Origin: Haliotispira sp965263485
Lineage (GTDB): Bacteria; Spirochaetota; Spirochaetia; SP-2023
Direction of reading: 5' to 3'
Assembly (NCBI GenBank): GCA_965263485.1
Contig: CBDHHO010000001.1
Coordinates: forward strand, 186,001-250,000
DNA length: 64,000 bases
This document shows positions 1 to 8,274 of the stretch, piece by piece (position 1 is the stretch's first letter; the number at the start of each line of letters is the position of its first letter). The position numbers and the translations under genes were made by a program. The notes beneath the pieces are model-generated. The model saw nothing but the letters and a program-made list of their open reading frames with translations. It was not told the DNA's origin and ran no database searches.

Positions 1-64
1 AGCCGATGTGAGAATCCGGTAGACTTCCGGCTCAGAAAGTCTGTTGGAGGATTGTGTAAAATCT

Positions 65-1402
65 ATGGTACTAAAAGGCTTTGCCAAATCTGCGAAATTT
101 CGCAGGCAGGGAGGAGAACAGGAAATCGATGATTCCCCACAGCCTGAGCAGAATAGTTCCTCCCTCATGTCCCGGGGATTGAAAGAGGGGTTGTGGAAAG
201 GGCCCAAACAGACGAGGCAGGCCGGAGAAGAACACGAGGAAGAGTTGGCGCTCTGTGAGCAGAAGCTTGCTGCACCCATGCAGCACATGGGGCACAATAT
301 ACGCAGCATCCCGGACAGGCTGCGTGAGCAACTGCGCCAGCTGCGTGAGCAGGCGGAACCCTTCATCGAATCGCGCCTTGCCCGGCACCAGGGCATGGCG
401 CAAAAGATTGACGTGCTGCTGCGCGGTGGCAAACCGCGCCCTTTTGCCCTGGTCGGAGCCAGTGGCACCGGCAAGAGTTTCCGGGCTCTACTCTTTGCTG
501 AAAATCATCACATTCCCTACCTGATCGACGACGGTATTTTGATTGAAGGCGGACGCATTGTCGCCGGGCGCTCTGCCAAGAACGAACAGATCTATCTGAG
601 GGCCATTAAAACCGCCCTGTTTGATGACCCGGACCACCTCTCCGAAGTGCGCCAGGCCATCAAGGAGTACAAGGTCCAACGCGTACTGCTGGTCGGCACT
701 TCGGTCAAAATGATACGCATGATCGGCCAGCGTCTGGGTCTGCCCAAGATTGCTGAGAGCGACATCACCTATATAGAAGATATTTCCAGTCCTGACGAAA
801 TTGAGCAGGCTCGCAAGAGCCGCAGTGTCGGCCATCATATTATTCCGGTCCCGGCCGTTGAGGTCTCCCGGGAATACGGCAGCCTGATTCGGGACGGCTT
901 TCAGGTCTTCCTCTCCGATCTGCGCATGGGCATGAAGCATTACTTGAAACAGAAGATGGCCAGGCACCCCGGGCTCTTTGGCCGGAAAGGCCGAGGGGAG
1001 AAGGTCTTCGAAAAGACGGTGGTCAAGCCTCAGTTCATGCGCAAGGCCCTGGAAAACAGCGTTGCGGGCAGCGGGCGCATCCAGATGACTGAAAGTGCCC
1101 TGCGCCAGATGCTGCTGCACTGTATAGATGAATACAGTCAGGATGCCAAAGTGCTGCGCATCCGGCTGCGAAGCAACCGGAATTCGTATAAAGTGAAGGT
1201 ATTGATCACACTGCCGCTCCACTATCTCAAAAACGGTCCGCCGCAGGATCAAAGGGTCGCTGCGAAAGGCCCAAAACAGGCCGGAAATGCAGCACTGAAC
1301 AGTTACCTGTACCGAATGCAGAACTATGTGGTCAACAGCTTGCACCGTTATGCCGGCGTTACGGTAGAGGAGCTAAACATAGAGGTCGTTGAATTTGTGT
1401 AG
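65..1402 (+). CDS. P-loop ATP-binding protein of unknown role
   Basis: A Walker A motif GASGTGKS lies at about residues 131-138, preceded by a charged, Gln/Glu-rich helical N-terminus. The central part reads like a small P-loop ATPase (LIDDGILIEGGRIVAGRSAK, then VLLVGTSVKM). The C-terminal 110 residues (IRLRSNRN..., ending VTVEELNIEVVEFV) faintly resemble an Asp23/Gls24 fold, which is an impression only. I start at ATG 65 rather than TTG 44, because GGAGG at 46-50 could serve ATG 65 although its spacing is long (14 nt); TTG 44 would leave no room for it. The gene stands alone, followed by a solitary element end and the convergent tag gene. It is recognisable as an ATPase, but its partner and substrate are unknown. 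Confidence 0.7.
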   Translation: MVLKGFAKSAKFRRQGGEQEIDDSPQPEQNSSSLMSRGLKEGLWKGPKQTRQAGEEHEEELALCEQKLAAPMQHMGHNIRSIPDRLREQLRQLREQAEPFIESRLARHQGMAQKIDVLLRGGKPRPFALVGASGTGKSFRALLFAENHHIPYLIDDGILIEGGRIVAGRSAKNEQIYLRAIKTALFDDPDHLSEVRQAIKEYKVQRVLLVGTSVKMIRMIGQRLGLPKIAESDITYIEDISSPDEIEQARKSRSVGHHIIPVPAVEVSREYGSLIRDGFQVFLSDLRMGMKHYLKQKMARHPGLFGRKGRGEKVFEKTVVKPQFMRKALENSVAGSGRIQMTESALRQMLLHCIDEYSQDAKVLRIRLRSNRNSYKVKVLITLPLHYLKNGPPQDQRVAAKGPKQAGNAALNSYLYRMQNYVVNSLHRYAGVTVEELNIEVVEFV

Positions 1403-1455
1403 GGTTTTAACGGAACTTTCGGGGAGATGACAAGATCGTGATTCAGCGCGGGATT

Positions 1456-1475
1456 GGAATTTTTAGAGGAGACCT
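1456..1475 (+). repeat. solitary end of the TIR element family
   Basis: GGAATTTTTAGAGGAGACCT matches the right end (AATTTTTAGAGGTNCCCT) of the elements described at 7333 and 20607, without a left partner nearby. It lies in the 121-bp gap between two convergent genes; I see nothing else there. Confidence 0.6.
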
Positions 1476-1523
1476 TAAGCAAGGCTCTACAGGGGAAGAG
1501 GTGCCCTTTATTCGGTTATTCTA

Positions 1524-2168
1524 CTATCTGCTTTGTAACTGGTCATATCGGAAGCAACCGATCAGGTGGTCATTGACCACGCCGATGGCCTGTAAGTGGG
1601 CGTAGACCGTAATCGACCCCAGGCGGCAGAAGCCGCGCTGCTTCAGGTCAGCGGCTATCGTTTCGGAGAGCGGGCTGCTGGCCGGCAGCTGAGCCGCCTC
1701 GCGCCAGGCATTGTGCCGGCTCTGGCCATCGGTAAAATGCCAGATGTATCGGTCAAAGCTGCCCCACTGCTGCTGCACTTGCAAAAAACAGCGGGCGTTG
1801 TGTACAGCGCCTTCAATTTTAGAACGGTTGCGAATAATGGAGCGGTTCTGTAGCAAATGCTCAATGTCACTCCGCTCAAAGGAAGCTACGCGCACCGCAT
1901 CAAAAGCTGCGAAAGCCAAACCGAAACCCTCGCGGCGGTCGAGCACACACTGCCAGCTCAGTCCGGCCTGAAAGCTCTCAAGCAGCAGGAACTCAAAGTG
2001 CCGTTGCTCATCGTGCAGTGGCACACCCCATTCTGTGTCGTGATAGCAGCGTAAGCGCAGCCGGCTCTGGGAGCTGCCTTTGCCCTGAGCCCAAGGACAG
2101 CGCGGCAGGGATTCCGGGGAATTGCTTCGGTCGGTGGCCCCGGTTCCTTTTGGATTATAATTTTGCAA
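1524..2168 (-). CDS. tag: DNA-3-methyladenine glycosylase I
   Basis: This enzyme removes 3-methyladenine from alkylated DNA, starting base excision repair. The family signature is clear: RCPW, then YHDTEWGVPLHDE, FQAGLSW and a C-terminal VNDHLIGCF. The four residues that bind zinc in E. coli Tag are all present (C24, H43, H201, C205), although the C24-H43 gap is about six residues longer. I chose a TTG start because GGAGG sits 6 nt upstream of it; longer readings run into the neighbouring femX-like gene in another frame. The 214-residue length is normal. The gene begins 22 bp after the stop of the FemX-like gene on the same strand, so the two are probably co-transcribed. Confidence 0.9.
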   Translation of the reverse strand: MQNYNPKGTGATDRSNSPESLPRCPWAQGKGSSQSRLRLRCYHDTEWGVPLHDEQRHFEFLLLESFQAGLSWQCVLDRREGFGLAFAAFDAVRVASFERSDIEHLLQNRSIIRNRSKIEGAVHNARCFLQVQQQWGSFDRYIWHFTDGQSRHNAWREAAQLPASSPLSETIAADLKQRGFCRLGSITVYAHLQAIGVVNDHLIGCFRYDQLQSR

Positions 2169-2190
2169 ATTCCACCTCCATGTAAGCCTG

Positions 2191-3849
2191 TTAGCGATGA
2201 CGCAGGCGATATAGCCCGGCGCGGAACGCCTCCAGCAAGCGGTAGGCTCCGTAGAACAGCCGACTGTAAGGCAGATCCCAAGCCCCGGCGCGCCGCAGCA
2301 GTAAACCGCCAAACCCCGTCTTAAAGCGATAGAGGCCGTGCATGGGATGGCCCGGCCCGGCATGGGGCGGGACGCCGAAAAAATCGTAGAACTGCATGCC
2401 CGCCCGGCGCGCATCGCAAATGGCCTGCCACTGCAGCAAATAATTGGGCATCAACTCGCGCCCCCAATTGGCAGAGGCTCCGTAGAGGTAAGTGGCCACC
2501 GCGCTGCCGGGATGCTGTAACACAATAATCCCTCCCAAAGCACCTCTGTCGGCCCCAGAAGCAGCCTGCCTCCTGCTGTCTTCCGGGCTAGGCCAGGCTA
2601 GGTACAGGAAAAGTTCTGCTTCCCGAGCATCCGCAGCGCCTGCCACGGTCGGGCTCCGGGTCAACTCTTCAAACAAATTCCGGTAATAGGCCAAGCCGTG
2701 GATGGCAATCCGGTCGCGCCTGGCGGTGATTTGATAGAGCCGGTACCACTCGGCCAGCCCTTCATGCCAGTCCCCCGTCCGGCAGTCTCGGCGCTCTATC
2801 CGCACGCCTTTTTTCTGTGCCAAGCGGATATTGTAGCGATGTTTCTTGTGCATCCGGGCCAGCAAGACCGTTTCGCCATCTTGACCGTCTTCATCGCTCT
2901 TCAAGTCGAGCAGTACGGTGTCCGGCACCTGAACGCGCTGGAGTGCCGGATACAGGCCCAAGTCTCTGGCACTCTGCCTGATGCTCTGCTCAGTGTTTTC
3001 CCTGTTGCCCTGAGCTGTCCGGCCATCTTGTTCCGTCTGCTCAGTCTGCCTTGGATCGGTCAGGGCGGAAGGAGTTTTGTTGGATCCACATGATTCCGGG
3101 GCGGGGCGAAGACTTACCAGGTAATTGCTGTCCAGCCTAACAAAAAAACAGGAGAGCGGAATATGGCCGGGCAAGTTCCCAAGGATGGTACGGCAGGCGG
3201 CAAAATAGTCCCGACTCTCGGCAAAAGAATTCCACTCTCGCCGAAAATCTTCCCAATCAGACGGTTTCCCAGACGGTTTCCCAGATGGTTTCCTCTCGGT
3301 GCCAAACGCTGGCAGAGAAGCTGCCGGGGGAACCGATCCCGGCGTAGAGGGGCTGCCAAAGACCGGATCGAAGGGAATATAGGCCCCAAGCTTGTAGCTC
3401 CAAGCCACGTTTGTGGGCCTGCCAAAGACCGGACCGAAGGGAATATAGGCCACGGACAGGGAGATTGGCAGCCAGGACGGGAGCAGAGAGCGGCTCAAAA
3501 GCAACAATGTGAACGGATACTGCCGGGTGTTTCTGCTCTCGTTAGCGGCATCTGCCTGAGCAGTAGGTGGGGTTGTGAGTTGCAAGCTGCCACAGAAATA
3601 GTGAGGCCGCCAGCCCTGCCTGTGTTTAAAGCTGCCCCAGAAAGCACTCTGTAAAAATGACAAGTGGCTGCGAGTAGCCGCTCCGTTCACAGACCACAGC
3701 AGGCGGCGGTACTCCTCCGCAGCGCAGGATCGAAAACCAGATACCGAGTTCTGCACCGGCGACCGGGGACACGAAGGGGAGACGCTGTGCAACGATGTAA
3801 CTAAATGAATAGCAGGGAATAACCGTATAGACATATGCCGATTATACAT
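2191..3849 (-). CDS. FemX/FemAB-like peptidyltransferase (GNAT fold)
   Basis: FemABX enzymes add amino acids to the peptidoglycan stem or related acceptors from aminoacyl-tRNA, at the cytoplasmic face of the membrane. Family marks include an N-terminal FLQSAFWGSFKHRQGW, a central AYIPFGPVFG segment, the basic KKHRYNIRLAQKKGVRIE, and a C-terminal block containing GASANWGRELMPNYLLQW, YDFFGVPP and YRFKTGFGG. At about 550 residues it is longer than typical members (350-430). The surplus includes a duplicated AYIPF(G/D)PVFG(R/S)P segment and a Lys/Ser/Gly/Pro-rich stretch with KPSGKPSGKPS. The start is uncertain: ATG 3849, ATG 3834 and GTG 3870 all lack a good ribosome-binding site. It is followed by tag. 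Confidence 0.8.
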   Translation of the reverse strand: MYNRHMSIRLFPAIHLVTSLHSVSPSCPRSPVQNSVSGFRSCAAEEYRRLLWSVNGAATRSHLSFLQSAFWGSFKHRQGWRPHYFCGSLQLTTPPTAQADAANESRNTRQYPFTLLLLSRSLLPSWLPISLSVAYIPFGPVFGRPTNVAWSYKLGAYIPFDPVFGSPSTPGSVPPAASLPAFGTERKPSGKPSGKPSDWEDFRREWNSFAESRDYFAACRTILGNLPGHIPLSCFFVRLDSNYLVSLRPAPESCGSNKTPSALTDPRQTEQTEQDGRTAQGNRENTEQSIRQSARDLGLYPALQRVQVPDTVLLDLKSDEDGQDGETVLLARMHKKHRYNIRLAQKKGVRIERRDCRTGDWHEGLAEWYRLYQITARRDRIAIHGLAYYRNLFEELTRSPTVAGAADAREAELFLYLAWPSPEDSRRQAASGADRGALGGIIVLQHPGSAVATYLYGASANWGRELMPNYLLQWQAICDARRAGMQFYDFFGVPPHAGPGHPMHGLYRFKTGFGGLLLRRAGAWDLPYSRLFYGAYRLLEAFRAGLYRLRHR

Positions 3850-3922
3850 GTAAGCTGGGCTTGGCTCCACTGGCAGACTGTCGCACTCAGGCTTCCCCGG
3901 TCAGAATCTGCGCAGATTTTGC

Positions 3923-3942
3923 GGAATTTTTAGAGGTCCCCT
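3923..3942 (+). repeat. solitary end of the TIR element family
   Basis: GGAATTTTTAGAGGTCCCCT is a right-end sequence immediately followed, 5 bp later, by the left end of a complete copy. Two copies therefore appear to have been nested or partly deleted side by side. Confidence 0.65.
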
Positions 3943-3947
3943 AAAAA

Positions 3948-4262
3948 AGGGCACCTCTAAAAATTCCAATTTCTCGCTGAGCGGCGATCTTATTGCCGAA
4001 TAAAGGTTCTGCCTTACGGCAGGGTTTGTAAGGAATGGCCTGCTTCGCCTCGCCATTCCTCACCGTCAGCAAAAAAAAGCTTGCAGGCTCTTTGCTGCGC
4101 ACGGCCCTCCCCGTTCTCCAATGCTGCGCCAGCTCGCAAGAGGAAGGTCGGGCCTTTGCTGCGCCGGCTCGCATTGGAGTATCAAAACGCGGTATAATCG
4201 CGGCGGCAAAGCAGAGCGATTGTACCATTCTCGCGAAGCGATATCATTTTTAGAGGTACTCT
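3948..4262 (+). mobile_element. TIR element (long type), about 315 bp
   Basis: It opens with AGGGCACCTCTAAAAATT and closes with ATTTTTAGAGGTACTCT, which are inverted copies of each other. Inside are the GC-rich module with GCTGCGCCAGCTCGCAAG and GCGCACGGCCCTCCCC, and the right-hand block ATCAAAACGCGGTA...TCGCGAAGCGAT shared with other copies. It codes for nothing convincing. It occupies most of the gap between the divergent femX-like gene and nadK. Confidence 0.7.
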
Positions 4263-4318
4263 AAAAGATCTTTGTGCTTGGTATTAATTAGCATTGAACA
4301 CGAATTTTAAAGGAAGCC

Positions 4319-5548
4319 ATGAAGTCTATTGAGTACAGAGCTTCCATCAGCCCCCAGGGCCCGAACGGATTGGGCAGCCTGAGCGAGATTGGCAGCCTGA
4401 GCAACCTGCGTGCGCTGGATAACTGGAATCTGGGTCAGGAGCTGCGCGAATCCACGCGCCGGGTGTTTATCTACGCCAACCCCAGCAAGCCCAAGACACC
4501 GGCCTGCCTCAAAGAGCTGCTGAGAATACTGGGTGCTCTGAATATTGAGTCCTTGGTTTACAGTGAGTACCATCCTTCGCGCGCGCACCTGATTGAGTAC
4601 GTGGCCCGGGCCTTGGATATCCGGCTGCAAAGCCAACCGGCCGGGTACTATGACGAGCATCCCGAAGAGCCGTTTACCGGTCTGGGCGATCAAGATATTT
4701 TTGACCTAGTGGTTACCGTGGGCGGCGATGGGACGGTTCTCAAATACCTCTCCTATTCGCCGTTTCGCGAAATCCCGATCCTGCCGATCAACACCGGCTC
4801 GCTGGGCTATATCACCAGTATTTCGTTTCAGAACCTAGCAGAATCGCTGCGCACGATTTTTTCCGGGGCCTTTGTCTACAGTTCGCGGATTTTGCTCAAG
4901 GCCCGCCTGCTCGACTACTACCAGAATCCCAAGCATCAGCGCGACTATTTTGTACTCAACGAAATCTCGATTTCCAGTTGCCGGGCCGGGTTGCTGGCCG
5001 ACATGGAGCTGCAGGTAGGCAATTCCAGCATTCCGTTGCAAGGAGATGGCATCATTGTGGCCACGCCCACTGGATCGACTGCCTATTCGCTGGCCGCCGG
5101 CGGGCCGATTGTCGATGCCGAAATGGAGGCGATCATCATCACACCGGTCTCGCCATTCTCGCTGGCCACCCGGCCCGTGGTGACCCCCAGTCATATGCAG
5201 TTGTTTGTGCGCAACGCTGCTTCCGTAGCCCAGAGCGCAGCATCCGAGGCTCTGCCCGATGCAGATCCCTTTCAGTCCGGACCTCGTTTGAGCTCAGCCG
5301 AGCAAGTGGAACAATTCTACAAGTGCAACTGGCACGAACTGGACAGCCGCACCGCACCCCTGTCGGTGGCGGTAGACGGCTGGGCTCTGGGGCTGCTCCA
5401 GCCCGGTGAGAGTATACAGATTACCGGCAGCAGCGAGCGTATCCAGTTTCTGGCCATGTCGCACAACAACAGCTATTTCGAGAACATCCGTACCAAGTTG
5501 GGCTGGCACGGTGTGGCAAACCGGGTACCGCATCCGGGCCGCAGGTAG
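4319..5548 (+). CDS. nadK: NAD kinase
   Basis: NAD kinase phosphorylates NAD+ to NADP+ with ATP or polyphosphate. Diagnostic motifs are GGDGT (residues 135-139), PINTGSLGYIT, LNEISIS and the block GDGIIVATPTGSTAYSLAAGGPIV. The C-terminal segment ends VAVDGWALGLLQPGESIQI as in the family. At 409 residues it is longer than the usual 270-310; the additions are an N-terminal extension of about 35 residues and a Ser/Ala/Glu-rich insertion (SAASEALPDADPFQSG...) near residue 310. The ATG has AAGGAAG a few bases upstream. It is followed at 41 bp by recN, an arrangement I associate with spirochaetes among others. Confidence 0.93.
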   Translation: MKSIEYRASISPQGPNGLGSLSEIGSLSNLRALDNWNLGQELRESTRRVFIYANPSKPKTPACLKELLRILGALNIESLVYSEYHPSRAHLIEYVARALDIRLQSQPAGYYDEHPEEPFTGLGDQDIFDLVVTVGGDGTVLKYLSYSPFREIPILPINTGSLGYITSISFQNLAESLRTIFSGAFVYSSRILLKARLLDYYQNPKHQRDYFVLNEISISSCRAGLLADMELQVGNSSIPLQGDGIIVATPTGSTAYSLAAGGPIVDAEMEAIIITPVSPFSLATRPVVTPSHMQLFVRNAASVAQSAASEALPDADPFQSGPRLSSAEQVEQFYKCNWHELDSRTAPLSVAVDGWALGLLQPGESIQITGSSERIQFLAMSHNNSYFENIRTKLGWHGVANRVPHPGRR

Positions 5549-5589
5549 GGCAGGACGGGCGGCCAGAACAAGCGACAGAAGACGAGAAC

Positions 5590-7323
5590 ATGCTCAAAGA
5601 ATTGCACATCAAAAATTATGCTCTGTTTGAAGAAGTCCACCTTGAGCTGGGACCTCACTTTAACGTCTTTACCGGTGAGACCGGGGCGGGCAAGTCGTTA
5701 CTGGTTGGAGCGATCGGTCTGCTGCTGGGCAACAAAGGAGAGAGCATCATGGTGCGTCAAGGCTGTAGGGAAGCTGAGGTCACCGGTGTGCTGCGGTTGG
5801 CTGCGGGCAGCAGGGAGGCCCGGTCCTGGCTGGAGAGTTATGAGATTCCACTGGAACCAGATGAGTCCGGAGCGGATCATTTGACCGTGCGCCGCATTCT
5901 CAAAGTCAGCGGCAAGAGTTCCTGCTACATCCAGCATGTACCGATCTCGCGTGCGCGGCTGGAAGAGTTTATGGCCCTGCTTTTCGACCTGCATAGCCAG
6001 CACCAGAATCAGTCACTGTTCCACAACCGTCAGCAGCTGCACCTTCTGGACCACTACGCCCGTTTGGAACAGTGCCTTGAAGAGTTCGGCAAAACCTTTC
6101 AGGACATCAATCAGCAGAAAAAGCAACTGGCTCAGGCCCGTTCCGAAGCTGAGCGGCAGCGGGAGCAAATAATTTATCTGCGCAGTGCGGTTGAAGAAAT
6201 CGAAGAACTCCAGCCCCAGGAAGACGAAGACGTGGCTCTGGGAGAGCAGATTGAACTACTGAGCAACGTCCAGAATCTGCGCGAAGATCTGGAGCAACTG
6301 CTCAGAGAGGGGCAGGGAGCCCTTGAACGGCTGGACCGCAGCCAGAGCTACCTGGGCACAGTGGCGGCAAAACTCGGTGCGGCAGCTGAGCTGCTGCCCC
6401 GGCTCCAATCGGCCAGCATTGAAATCGAAGACATTCTGGACAGCTGCAAGGCCGAAAAAAATGCTTTACAGCCGGATCCGGAGCAGCTGCACCAACTGGA
6501 TCAGCGCCTGAGCCAGTTGATAGCGCTGAGTCGCAAATACGGCAATTCGTCCTTAAATGAAAGCATTCGCTTCGGTGCTGAAGCCCGGGAAAAACTGGTT
6601 CGATTGGAAAGTACCGAAGACTCGCTCTCTCAGCGCGAGGAGGCCATTCAGGCCGCCGAGCAGAAGTTGATGCAGGAAGCCCAGTATCTGAGTCGGCAGC
6701 GCAAAAAGTATGCGCCGCTGTTGGAGCAGAGCATCGAAGAAAACCTGCACAACTTGGGCATGGGACAGGCTTGTTTTCAAATAGAATTGGCACATCGCAG
6801 CAACGAAGAGGGCCATGTGCTGTGCCACAGCCATGGTATCGATACGGTGCGCTTTCTACTCTCGGCGAACCCTGGCGAGAGCCCGCGCGAAATCCGTCAG
6901 GTGGCCTCCGGTGGTGAAATTTCACGCATCATGCTGGCGATCAAGAGCCAGCCCATTGCGAAAGTGGGCACAGAAGCATGCGCCGGGGGGTCTGAAGCGG
7001 CTGAAAGCAGGGGTATAGAGACTGTCATCTTCGACGAGATCGATACCGGAATTGGCGGTGAAACTGGCATTCGCCTGGCCGAGCACATCCATCGGCTGGG
7101 CCAACACCGCCAAGTACTTTGCGTAACCCATCTGGCATCAATTGCCGCCTGTGCCAATCATCACATTAAAATTGACAAGCAGAGCGACACAAACAGTACC
7201 AGCATCTATATTTACGCACTGAAACAAGAACAGCGGACCACCGAGCTGGCCCGCATGCTTTCCGGCGATACCCAAAACCCTGCATCTTTGGCACATGCTC
7301 AGGAACTATTGAACCGATACTAA
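5590..7323 (+). CDS. recN: DNA repair protein RecN
   Basis: RecN is an SMC-like ATPase that acts early in double-strand-break repair. Walker A GETGAGKS is at residues 29-36, the ABC signature VASGGEISRIM near residue 440, and Walker B ETVIFDEIDTGIGG near residue 480, followed by the H-loop VTHLASIAA. The middle is a long Gln/Glu-rich coiled coil, as expected. Length (577 residues) is normal. A short insertion (TEACAGGSEAAESRGI) lies between the signature and Walker B. It probably forms an operon with nadK upstream; a TIR element follows its stop by 9 bp. Confidence 0.95.
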   Translation: MLKELHIKNYALFEEVHLELGPHFNVFTGETGAGKSLLVGAIGLLLGNKGESIMVRQGCREAEVTGVLRLAAGSREARSWLESYEIPLEPDESGADHLTVRRILKVSGKSSCYIQHVPISRARLEEFMALLFDLHSQHQNQSLFHNRQQLHLLDHYARLEQCLEEFGKTFQDINQQKKQLAQARSEAERQREQIIYLRSAVEEIEELQPQEDEDVALGEQIELLSNVQNLREDLEQLLREGQGALERLDRSQSYLGTVAAKLGAAAELLPRLQSASIEIEDILDSCKAEKNALQPDPEQLHQLDQRLSQLIALSRKYGNSSLNESIRFGAEAREKLVRLESTEDSLSQREEAIQAAEQKLMQEAQYLSRQRKKYAPLLEQSIEENLHNLGMGQACFQIELAHRSNEEGHVLCHSHGIDTVRFLLSANPGESPREIRQVASGGEISRIMLAIKSQPIAKVGTEACAGGSEAAESRGIETVIFDEIDTGIGGETGIRLAEHIHRLGQHRQVLCVTHLASIAACANHHIKIDKQSDTNSTSIYIYALKQEQRTTELARMLSGDTQNPASLAHAQELLNRY

Positions 7324-7332
7324 TGGGAGTTA

Positions 7333-7475
7333 AGGGAACCTCTAAAAATTCCCCACCATAGAAGGATGCTGCGCCAGCCCACATTGGTGCCATATAGCAA
7401 AGTATGGCTCGGCTTCCGTTCCTCGCTCCAAAATAGCTTCGCAAGAAGACAAAAGCGAATTTTTAGAGGTGCCCT
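7333..7475 (+). mobile_element. TIR element, compact 143-bp copy
   Basis: AGGGAACCTCTAAAAATTCC at the left is the inverted complement of GAATTTTTAGAGGTGCCCT at the right. The interior (ATGCTGCGCCAGCCCACATT, then GTATGGCTCGGCTTCCGTTC) matches, inverted, part of the copy at 17250-17680. No ORF of its own. Confidence 0.75.
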
Positions 7476-7493
7476 AAAATATTTAACAGATCC

Positions 7494-8267
7494 ATGTCCG
7501 ATATCCTTATTGATAACCGTACCTTGGCCAAACAATCTGCCCGCTATGTGGAAGTCTGTCAGGTGTTGGAGCAGCAAATCTCCAACAATGAAGGCAGTGA
7601 AAGCACAAAAGAACTGTTGTGCGAGGCCAATCTGCGCATCCGCTACATCCTCTGCACACTGCAGATCCTGAAAATTCAGCTTTCCTTAAAGTTGAAGGTG
7701 GCCGAGAAGCAGATACTGGTACTGCGCAACAAGTTCACCAAGATCATTTCGTTCTATCAGAAACTCTTTGTCAGGCAGATCCCCGTTTCTATGCGGGAAG
7801 TGGTGGAACGCATTGAGCTGCTTGGTCTGGAACACGAAGAACAGTGGCTCAGAGATCTTCGGATGCTGGGCTTGGCACTGGATTTGTTTGCCGATTTTAC
7901 TCAGAAGAGCAGCAATTACCCTGTTGTACTCAACTACCAGTATCAGTTCACCGCGATCTTCCGCAACAGTATCTTGTGCAAGAACCTGCGCCCGCAGTTA
8001 GGCAAGGACAATAGCATGTGCAAGCTGCGACGCGAGCAGCTGGAGCTCTTCCACCGCTTTGCCGATGTGCAGGTGAGGCAGCAGCAGGCGTTCTTTGTCC
8101 GGACTCAGTCCGTGGCTGGTTTGGAAAATGCAATCCGCATCACCCGTGCCATGGTTGAACTGGGCTTTATTACCGACAATGAATTCTTCGATACCGAATA
8201 CTACAAGAAACAAGACAAGGCTTTTACCAAGATCCTGGTCGATCTCCGCGATTCTGCTAAGAAGTAA
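7494..8267 (+). CDS. conserved-looking helical protein of unknown function
   Basis: I do not recognise this 257-residue protein. It is almost entirely alpha-helical by composition, with long runs of Leu/Ile/Lys/Glu/Gln (LQILKIQLSLKLKVAEKQILVLRNKF...) and no signal peptide, membrane span or catalytic motif. The ATG is 19 bp past the element end and has no good ribosome-binding site. The next gene, a lipoprotein, begins 7 bp after its stop, so the two are probably translated together. The position directly after nadK-recN suggests that it belongs to the ancestral gene order rather than to accessory DNA. Confidence 0.65.
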   Translation: MSDILIDNRTLAKQSARYVEVCQVLEQQISNNEGSESTKELLCEANLRIRYILCTLQILKIQLSLKLKVAEKQILVLRNKFTKIISFYQKLFVRQIPVSMREVVERIELLGLEHEEQWLRDLRMLGLALDLFADFTQKSSNYPVVLNYQYQFTAIFRNSILCKNLRPQLGKDNSMCKLRREQLELFHRFADVQVRQQQAFFVRTQSVAGLENAIRITRAMVELGFITDNEFFDTEYYKKQDKAFTKILVDLRDSAKK

Positions 8268-8274
8268 ATGCCGG

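Noticed and set aside
488..1345. 285-codon minus-strand frame under the P-loop gene
   Set aside because: It lacks recognisable motifs and a ribosome-binding site; the plus strand has a clear Walker A protein.
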